Of a stretch of DNA of 64,000 nt, positions 1 to 9,800 are shown in pieces (the first letter of the stretch is position 1; every line of letters begins with the position of its first letter). The notes under the pieces are model-generated. The model saw only the letters and a list, made by a program, of their open reading frames with translations, was not told where the DNA came from and did not search any database. The DNA is taken from the NCBI GenBank assembly GCA_964609215.1, contig CAZSQZ010000011.1, forward strand, positions 1 to 64,000, written 5' to 3'. Made by a program: the position numbers and the translations under genes. Origin of the DNA: JABDKJ01 sp964609215 (GTDB lineage Bacteria; Bacteroidota; Bacteroidia; Flavobacteriales_D; JABDKJ01).

Positions 1-90
1 ACTTGTAAACCTGCTGCATTAAAATTGGAAACATATATTTTTCCATCATTCATATGTATTATAGAACATTCTTCTCAGTTGTTTTCAATT
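1..90 (-). pseudogene. Decayed fragment of an RHS gene (partial copy of the propeller-like segment)
   Basis: Bases 1-50 match 2051-2100, inside the large RHS gene, without gaps and with only three differences; similarity weakens after about base 60 and is gone by about base 90. Read on the minus strand the fragment encodes MNDGKIYVSNFN-AAGLQV where the intact gene has MNDGKIYVSNFN-VAGLQV. Upstream in the same frame the residues still align (E-N-N-stop-E-E-C-S-I against E-N-D-G-E-Q-S-S-I), but the intact glycine codon GGA (2125-2127) is TGA here (75-77). It therefore cannot be an open N-terminal continuation of a full gene. It may be the edge of a second RHS cassette or displaced tail lying to the left of the window. 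Confidence 0.75.
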
Positions 91-211
91 CCATCACTTT
101 ACCTTGTTGGTTTTTTTACTAAATTCAGTTAACCGTCCTAATTAATTTTTCTAAACTTCTTGAAGATTTAATTTAGGTCAACTTTGGCTCCAACGTGTTC
201 CATTAATTTAA

Positions 212-829
212 CTATTTATCGATTAATCTAAGTCTCCTGGCAGTGTCTACAAATACATTAACATCTAATCTATCTGGAAAAGAGTTCTTTTGAGCAAATG
301 GGGATTCCGCATATGCTGATTTGATAATTTTCCCATTGTTTACAAGTACTATAAGATTTTTGCTTGGATGGCTAAAAAAAGACCGTTTTTCTTTTCCTAA
401 TGAATCATCATCCGATTTTTCATTAACAAATAAAGAATCTGAAATTGACAAGAAACAGCCAGTCATCATGGACTCATATAAATCAGATCCCATTTGAACA
501 TTTATCTTTTTCCTAATCTTCCTTTCTTTAACAAGAAACTTTTCATTTTCATTTCGACTAATAATTTGTGTAGCTTGAATGTTATTAATGCTGATACTAT
601 ATTTTCGGCAAATTATTTCAGGCTCACTATTCGTATAGAAGTAAAATATTTCTTTTTCACTCTTTCCCATGAAACTTTGAAGAACAGCTCTTTTATATAG
701 TTCCAAATCTTTAGTGCTGGAGTTAACATTTACATAAAGCATTGAATTAGAATATTCTAATTGCAATCCTGAATGAGAATTGAGAACTAATGAACTCATC
801 AGAATAGGTATCAATATTAATTTGTTCAT
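212..829 (-). CDS. Small exported protein, candidate immunity protein for the RHS toxin tip
   Basis: The protein has 205 residues with an N-terminal signal peptide (about residues 1-20, Lys at position 3 then a hydrophobic stretch), so it is predicted to be periplasmic or surface-exposed. No lipobox Cys and no T9SS tail are seen, and I do not recognise a family. Its ATG overlaps the stop of the upstream 3410-residue RHS gene by four bases (ATGA), so translation is probably coupled. In polymorphic toxin loci the gene directly after the toxin tip usually encodes the cognate immunity protein. That position, the small size and the export signal are the only grounds for the immunity proposal, which is inference. 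The alternative is an unrelated exported accessory protein. Confidence 0.75.
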   Translation of the reverse strand: MNKLILIPILMSSLVLNSHSGLQLEYSNSMLYVNVNSSTKDLELYKRAVLQSFMGKSEKEIFYFYTNSEPEIICRKYSISINNIQATQIISRNENEKFLVKERKIRKKINVQMGSDLYESMMTGCFLSISDSLFVNEKSDDDSLGKEKRSFFSHPSKNLIVLVNNGKIIKSAYAESPFAQKNSFPDRLDVNVFVDTARRLRLIDK

Positions 830-3800
830 TTACTTTTACTTCTTTCTTTAATGGCCTTCTTGGCCTTTTTATAATTTTTTGAAATATTTGACTCAACATT
901 GTCCGACTCAATACCGCCTGGATTGTTCTTATCATGGCCTTTCTTGCTCTCTTCGCCAATCTCTGACCAAATAAAACCTTGAACTATACTTGATATTGTA
1001 TTAAACCAAGAATGTCCTAATAATTCATGTCCAACCACTTCAGCCGTTCTTTTCTTATATATTAATGCCTGTGGATCAATAATAATTTTTTGAACTGCAT
1101 CTATTTCAATTCTTTCAGCAGTCTCTTCATTACTTGAAGGAACTAAGTTATTATCATACTCTAGTATATCAACACCTGGGTTTTCATTTCTGAAAGCTTC
1201 TTGTTCTTCCGCTGTTCTATGCCTTTTAACTGAGCCTCCAGTTATTTCACCAGCATCATTCAAAATTGGAGAAACAGTCAAATTACCTGTAGTAGTATAC
1301 GAAGTTTCAGTAACTCCATATGTAAAAGATTCTCCTGGTACCGGCTCTGCTGTTTCATTCAAAGATCCAATACTGATTTCGTAAACTATTTCTGATTTAT
1401 CTAAAGCTTCATATCTATCAGGATACAATTCTCTTATTATTTCTAATGCTTTTTCGATTTTGACTCTTGCATCTGAATCTTCTGGAATCGCTATTCTAAT
1501 CTCTTTTCCATCAGGATCAATTGCAATAATCGGCATATTTCCTGCAAAAATATAAGCTGATAATGATGGATATTTGGATGCCAAAGGATCAAGACCTAAC
1601 CATCTCCCCAACCTAGAATCATACAACCTTGCCCCAAAGTCCAATGAATTACCGTTTTCTTTAATCTCCTCATCTTTTTCCTTACCGTTAAACCCATAAC
1701 GATAATCATTTGATCCAGAGTTCTGCCTACCCGGCATGGTCATCCCGAAGGCATAATAATCATAAGCCGAAGTCACATCGCTTTCAAATTCAAACGGCAG
1801 TCCATTCCCAGCGAAATTGAGCGGAATCTTAACATCAGTGATAGTCGCCCTTACATTACTTAAGTGATCATTCAGCTCATATCTTTTTTGCCCTAAGGCT
1901 CTCCAATGGTAGTAAGCAGGCATTCCAACTGGAGCTAAACCTATTGGGGCAGCTGGTAAATTAGCTGCTATTCCCAGTTTTACTCCTCCTAAGAATATAT
2001 CCTTGCTTTCTATATCCAATTCACTTGCTATTTGATCTGGATTGGAAATAACTTGTAAGCCAGCTACATTAAAATTGGAAACATATATTTTTCCATCATT
2101 CATATTCATGATTGAAGATTGTTCTCCATCATTTTCTTTTTCCATAATTACATTATGCTCTCCAGTCAGAAGATCATACTGATTGACATAAACCATATTT
2201 GGTGTATACTCCAGGTAATATACAAATTTAGATTCAGGACTTATTGCTAAATCTCCTAATTCTCCTTCATTTAGGCCAATAATCGCATCCGTCAATTTAT
2301 AGGAATCATCTCTTACATTTTTCTGAAGAATATGAACTTTACCAAAACCATTAGCATTGGATAGCTCTTCATTTACAGTCATTGCAATGATTTCATTAGA
2401 AGTAGAAAGTTCCATACCAAAAACTTCATCCTCAGTGGCACTTGTGAAATATCTTCCTACATCGTGCCCTTCAATTTGAATGCCTCTGCTATCATCAAAA
2501 TAGATGAAATGCAGGACGTCATTTTCCTCTTCTATTCTTCTAGTGATCAAGACCTTATTCCCCAATTCAGATTCTTCAATAACACTCATTTTTGATCTGA
2601 AATTAAATTGGGAACTGAGCGGGATATTAATGGCTGGATATTCTCCCAAGGTTGGTATTCCTCCCAAGCCATCGTTCATAGTCATATCTATTTGATGATA
2701 GAGTAATTTGCCTTTGTCGTCTACTGAGAACAGATAATACAATTGTCCTGCTTTGAATTCAATGACTTCCATCTCAGAGTTCATATCAGCCACGATTTCC
2801 TCAGAACCTTCTATAATATCTCCTTCCGCATTGAATATTCTTATGGTATTTTGTCCTTCATGATTCAAGCCCAAAACGGAGAATTGGACAGTTCCTTTTT
2901 TATCTGAGATCAAATTAACGGCAGGACTGGGTTCTCCTTCATATTCTCCATAATTATCCAGCACTTCTAGCTCACCACTTTCGTCAGAAACAACTATAGG
3001 TTTTGTAATATCGGTATCCTTGTCATAGCTCATTAGAACGGTTCCGATAGCCGAAGTACTTTTAGTTGTTGCAGCTACCTGATTTCCAGTAGTGGTATTG
3101 ATATCTATACTAGATATAAGCTGATCAGGAATAATCATTCCTATTCTAGAAGAACCGTATAAAGGAGTTTCCGCCCATTTAATTTCAGTATTGTAACCAT
3201 CCGTTATAGGTGTATTTACCTGGTCATAAATAGCCATTACATTTCCTGAAGCATCCCTCACATAATAGGTCCATTCCCATTGTTCAAAAGGTAAGGGATC
3301 TCCGCTCACATCTTTATTTACCACTAACTTTGATATTCTGTTACCCAAAGCATCGTATTGAAAATAAATATCAGGTCCTTCCTGTGTTCCGCCCTCATGG
3401 ATGACCGATTCAACTTTACCGTTTGCCAACCAGGTAATTAAATCAATATTTTCAGAAATGTCTTTTTCTAAATTACCTATCTCATCATATCTAAAATTAT
3501 TTCCATTGACCACATTGGCACCATCAAAAGGAGCAATGGGTTGAAGGTCATGATAATTATTATCCCCTCCCTCATCTTTATAATGATAGAGTCGATTGGC
3601 CAATCTTTTACCATTTAAGTCATCTTCATAATGATAGGTCAACTCATCCATATTCCCCATACCAAAGGCTCTTCTTTTCAGGTGTTCTAAATTACCATTG
3701 GCATCATAGGTATAAAAAGAGTAATAATGGTCAGAACTGTTCCATGAACCATTGTGATGATTGAAATTGGCTTGCACCAATCGGTTCAATTCATCGTACT

Positions 3801-6800
3801 TGTAGGTATAACCCATCATTTCTCCAGCGTATTGCTCATTAGTCGCGTCCGGAAATTGAACTTGTGAAAACCAAGAGCTGATATTCCCATTATATAAACT
3901 ACCATTTCCGTTTATGGATGCAGTCAATGGGTGGGCACTATCTAAAATTTGTCCGTACCCGGAACTTCTTTTGTAATCTCCTGCAAAATAATTGAGTTGC
4001 ATACCAAAGGCATCCTTAGCCACGGAAGACATCGCATCTCCATCATTACCAATATCATTGGCAACAGTCAATGTTGGGTGATTAATGGATTTTAACCAAC
4101 CATTGAGTGTGTAGATAAAATCCAATCCCTGAACTTTATCCTGACCGATTTCGGTTCTACTCAACGTACCATGTTTGTAATAATCATACTCTGCATCTCG
4201 ATCCCATAAGACTCCATCAAAAGAGGTGTAAACTTGTTCTATTCTGTTGTCCGAATCGTAGCTGTATTTATGCATGAATTGATCCGATTGATCTTTTTGA
4301 TAGATCACACAAATCACATTACCCGAAACCAAATCGTATTCATAGCTTGTTGATTTTACTCCCAGATCAGGGATATGCTGGTAAACCGTTTCCACATTGC
4401 CATGGGCGTCATAGCTGTATATGGTTTTGATATCGTCTTGTGTTCCGTCTCCTAATCGAACCGTATAACTTACCCGGTTCTGCAAGAAGTTTTGATCTAC
4501 AAGAGGGCTTGGGCAAGATTCACTATAAAAGGTTTGTACTACTTCACTAAGATTACTATTGGGAAAAGTATTGTCATTAATATTGGCAGGATCAATAGCT
4601 ACATTAAAATCTCCCTGACATACACCTACTTCAATAATACGGGATAGATGATCGTATTTGGTATAACTGTAGGTTGCATCAGAGACTTGTTTAGCGTTTT
4701 GAGAAAAACGCAATTGTCCAATATCGTTATACCCAAATGCTGTTGCTCCGCCATCGGGTGTACTTTGTGCGGTCAGCTGATTTAAGCTGTTGTAATCATA
4801 GGTAGTTTTCATTCGATGGTCCAGCGGTATTCTTACATATGGATCTCCTTGAGCGGGTTCTTGTAAATTCACTCCTTCAGGTGGAACAGTAGAAATTAAA
4901 TTTCCAGCACGGTCATAACAATACAGGGTATAGTGGTGATAACCAAAGGCCATATTATAGCTGAGCTCATCCATAATTTCATTTGGATCAGCGCATTTAT
5001 CCAAATAAGATTGATAATGGCTATTCAATTGATTAGTCACGATTTCCTGAATCTGAGTAGTTATAGTGCTTACTAGCTGTTCTGTGTTTTCTTGTTCGCA
5101 AAGTATGGGTTGAGGAATGAATACATCTTCTGGAATTTCCATCATGCTCCAATCAAAACAGATTTCTGCATCTGTCTCCGGGCATTCACGATCGCAAAAA
5201 GGCAATAGATTATTAAAGGACTCACATTCCCAATACTCATATGAAGTGCTGATATTGGGTAAAGGATCACCTCCTGAATCATCTCCACAATGCGGGCCTC
5301 CATTTACAAGTGTCCAATGCATGATATAGGCATCTCCAGCATTTGCAAAGTAAGATCCATAATATCCATTTGGTGGGTTTGCAAAGTCTAATGTAATCTG
5401 ATTGGAAGTATTCAGATCAAATGCGAAATGTGCATCTGTAAAAGAATGAGGCGCAACGGCAAGCATATCAGACAAAGTTGGTGTCTCATTTATGCAGTAG
5501 TCTCCTGGCTTGGAATAAAAAACAATGTCATTGGAACTTGCACCTACCCGAATCATAATGTCATAAATTCCTAGGCTTGTATAAATATTTGAACTACTTG
5601 AAGCAAAGCCCATTATCTGATTAGGATTGTATGAACTATTGCATTTATAAACCAGATTTATAATGATCTTTATATTATCTCTTGGGCATTCTACTCCCTC
5701 GAAATAAGGATGATCCCAAGTCCATTCAAAGCGCCCTTCCTGATTATAGGGGTTTTCAATGTATTCCCATCCTTCATAGGCTATATAGGTGTTAGCATTA
5801 AAAGAATTATCTATAAAAGGCAAGAAGTTATCTAGGGCGTCATTAATGGCTAAAACAAATTCTTGTGATGTTGGAGTTTTTGAACAGGTCCAACATTCTG
5901 TTTCCTGAGGATCTTCTGTGGTCTTCTTTAAGAAATGCGCCACACCCGTTGGGTCGTTTTCATCATCTACAATAATTGCAGGTTCAAAAACACAAATATG
6001 ATCATAACCTTCAGGGCATTCCCCTTCAGGATCAGGGAAAGTTAGATCAAAGCTAGTGGAAATTAAGACCTCTTGAATGGCCAACAATTCTTCCATAGCG
6101 TAGGGTTCAATATTTCCATCAAGGTCTGTCGGAACTTCTCCAATTATTCCATCACCATCAAGATCGACTTCATACCAGGAAGGTTCGCAGGTTTCTTTAC
6201 AATGCTCTAAAAGAGCTGCGGCTAAGCACTCAATTTCACATATCTCAATAATTATTTCACTGGGGATTTCATTTAAATCAACCGGAAAATCCTGATGGGG
6301 TATCCAATCATCTACATTGATTGTCCCGTTTTGACTTGCATTGTAAATTTGTGTCCAATCATTCGGCCACACATAAGAGCCCGATGATAAAAACAACTGG
6401 TAAGCATCGTAGTCTGCTTGAGTGGCAAAAGTTGGCTCTAAATAGTATTGATCGGTTGAAATATAATTTCCAATGGCATAATATTCATCTATGATAGCGT
6501 CATAAAAATCATCGTACAAAGAATTGCATCGATCCATACACTCTCCAACCATTTGATCATTGACATCTTGCAATACATCATTGGTATTTGGAGCAGGCAG
6601 ATTAAGACCATTATTAATATTTGATTCACAACTCAAAAACATGTACCAAATATTATTGATCTCTTCTGGTGTCAAAGATGGATCATTCCAGGACCAGGTA
6701 GGAAAATTGAAATTAGCAGTACTACCAGGGCCAACATTGTTCAAATAGCTTACTGTTGATGATGGGACAATGCATTGTGGATTTAGAGGGTCACCATCTT

Positions 6801-9800
6801 CTAACAAACAGTTACTGTAGCAATATTGTAATTGATTATTTAAGGTCAAGATCTGATTTTCATCCCAAAATTCATGATAGAAAAAGGAGTAGGCATGGGT
6901 AATAAAACTGGCAGGATCATCAAATGTGGGCATTGGATCATTGATTCCATCCGTACCATATACCGCGCCTTCCGCATTTGCACTTGCATCATTTGTAAAA
7001 CCGTAGTAATTGGTTCCTGTGCAAGCCAGAAATTCCGCAATGAAATCAAATTGAACAGTGGAACCAGAACTAGCATAGCCTTCTACAATATCTAAATAAT
7101 TATCTCTTAAAAATTCCCAGCACATCATGACATCACTGCATGCATAAAGCTCATCTCCATCTAAGTCTACTTCCAACATCATATTTGAAATCATAATAGG
7201 AAAAGCAGAAGGCGGATAATTTACTGGGCTTAAATCCGGGCCGAACTGACTGTTTGCGAATAAGTCACCATAAACCGGAGGTGTTCCCGTAAGATCTGGG
7301 TCGGTTGCATATTTGTCTATCCAGTATTGATTGAAATCATTTTCAAAGGGAAAGGTAGAACAATCTTCATCTGCCAAAGCGCAAGGCAGATAAGGGATAA
7401 TGATAGGTTCGCAAAAGCCATTGGGCAAATATGTGAAATGATCTATTTGTCCTAAAAGATCGTACTCTATGGTCATGTTAAATGGAATACCTCCATTAAT
7501 CCATTCATCGTACATTCCATCCAGTGAAAAATCTGGATTAATTGTCGGCACAAAAGCACCTGTTCCTGACCAAGGCATGAGAATGGGATCTCCTTCAGCA
7601 TCCGTTAGCCAACCTGTATTGTCATCAAACAAGTCATTTTGATAAGCATTAGTGATCAAAGATTCCAAACCGTCCATTCCTTGTTCTAAGAAGGAAGAGC
7701 CACTTGGATCGCTTGTTGAGATTGTGGTAGGATCAATGTTATGGGTATTCACTGTCATTAGAACTATATATGATCCAGGATCATTTAAAGTCACAGAGGT
7801 TGTAGGCCAATATTCAGTTCCTGGAGGTGTATTACAATCGGCAATTTGCCCACCAGGAAAAAGAATAGTATGATCATAGATGGGCAGTGCAGGTGATCCA
7901 GAACAAACATCTAGCTCTAGAGGCAGGACCTTGATATTTACGTCATAATCACATACCGTGCAGTATTCAATCGTGCTGCACTCGTTTTCGAAAAAATTAG
8001 GAGTGATTTCATAATTGATACCTACCGAAACAAAGGGCTCTGCTGTATTGATGACCGTGCTTGACTGAACTCCATTGAGACCAAATGGAAGGTGATTATC
8101 TATCACTTCATTAGCAGTAAAAGAGCCTAATTGTGATTCTAGCCCTACGAGTAAATTATCCGCACCAGAAGTTGTGCTTACCGCAGTTTCATATTGCGAA
8201 ATATCATCTTGGATAGGAACCGTTAAAGGATATTCGTTTTTACCATTGTAAATAAGGAAAGATGCTAAAGTTTCTCCGCTTTTAGCTTTATACACTCCTG
8301 TCGCTGTTCCATTGGGGTCAACGGTAATTACTTTTTGGCAATTTGAAGACAAAGGAGCCTCATCTCCAAAAATCCGCAAAAGTTCATCTTGCATGACACC
8401 TGAGAAATAGGTTTTTGTGGTTTTTCCTACATCACCATTTAGCTTTAAAGTTAATCCTGGTGCTGACTGTTCTTTCACTCTGCCGTCATTAGCATAAAGT
8501 GTCCTAGCAAATGGAAATCCCTCTGCATTGGCGATAGGATCAAGTACATTATTATCAGAATAGTAGGCTTGAACCGTTGTAACGTCATCCAAAACGGATA
8601 ATGGATTATCAAAATTCACGCATTCATCAAAGTGACTTGCATTGTAAAGTTGATTGGTCAATTGTTCCTTCATCAAATGCTGAGAATTGAATCCAAATGA
8701 ATTTTGACCGTCCACCGGAGCAGGTAAGGTCTGAACTACCGGTCGAGCGCTGTAATCATAAATGCTTTGGTTGACAATTAACCCATTTTCATTGGACAAA
8801 TTCTGATTGACAATACTTTGATTGAGACCATTTGCATAGCTCATACTCTCACCGATCTTCACTCCCTTATCAGGGTCTAATTCTGCTTCCACAAATACTC
8901 GAGAATAAATCCAATTTAAGGATTCATCAATTTGTGGTACTGGAGCCATATTAACTACAAAATTACCAGATGGAGTAGATGAGTAATAACCATCTGAATA
9001 GGGCCCTACCGGAGAAAATAGTCCCCAATTTCTGTCATCCGCTATTCCTCCGACAAAGTAATTTCCAATGGGACGTACTCTCCATAAATAATATCCTTCT
9101 CCTTCTGCCATGGTAAGATCTATCCATTTCAGATTGGATTGGGTTTCAACTATTAGGGCCTTTGACCAATCTACTTCAAAATCGAGATTTGTTGTTGAAC
9201 CATAAGAATAAAATGGGCCGGTCTCTGAGTCATCATTCAGGTCTTGAATCTTCAATATTTGAATTTCATAATTGTCAAAACTCAGATCTGAGCATGTCAA
9301 ATCCCATTCAAAATGATATTTTGAGCTAAGTGGAGAAGTTAACATTGCATTGACATCAATCAAGGTATTAATTGTTCGTGCATCTTTTTTCCAGTCTGCA
9401 AAATAACGCGCTTGAAAGCGTACGGCAGGTTGAACAATTGCATCTGCATTATAAGACATAACAGAAAACTCATATCTCTTTATAGATAAAAAATCTATTG
9501 TAGTTTCTATGCGGTACCTATTCTTAGGTTGGTTTTCTTGAATGTTGAGAAAGGCTGTTTGAGAATCAACTAGACTTCCTCCTGAATAGTCATCATACAT
9601 ATCTATTTTAACTTCTAAATCAGCATTAAAAGCGTTATGACCAAATTCATATAAATCTCCTAGATCTAAGTCCAGTTCTAACCATGATTTGTCCAATTCC
9701 ATTGCTATGCAAGAGCTGATCTGTTCACAGGGATTCATGAGCAATTCAAAATCGCTCAAGCCTCCAATTGCATTATTTAGACTCGCATGATTTTCACCTG

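Noticed and set aside
168..203. Short minus-strand frame M-E-H-V-G-A-K-V-D-L-N after the immunity candidate
   Set aside because: Eleven codons with no upstream signal; too short to support as a gene or as a named remnant.
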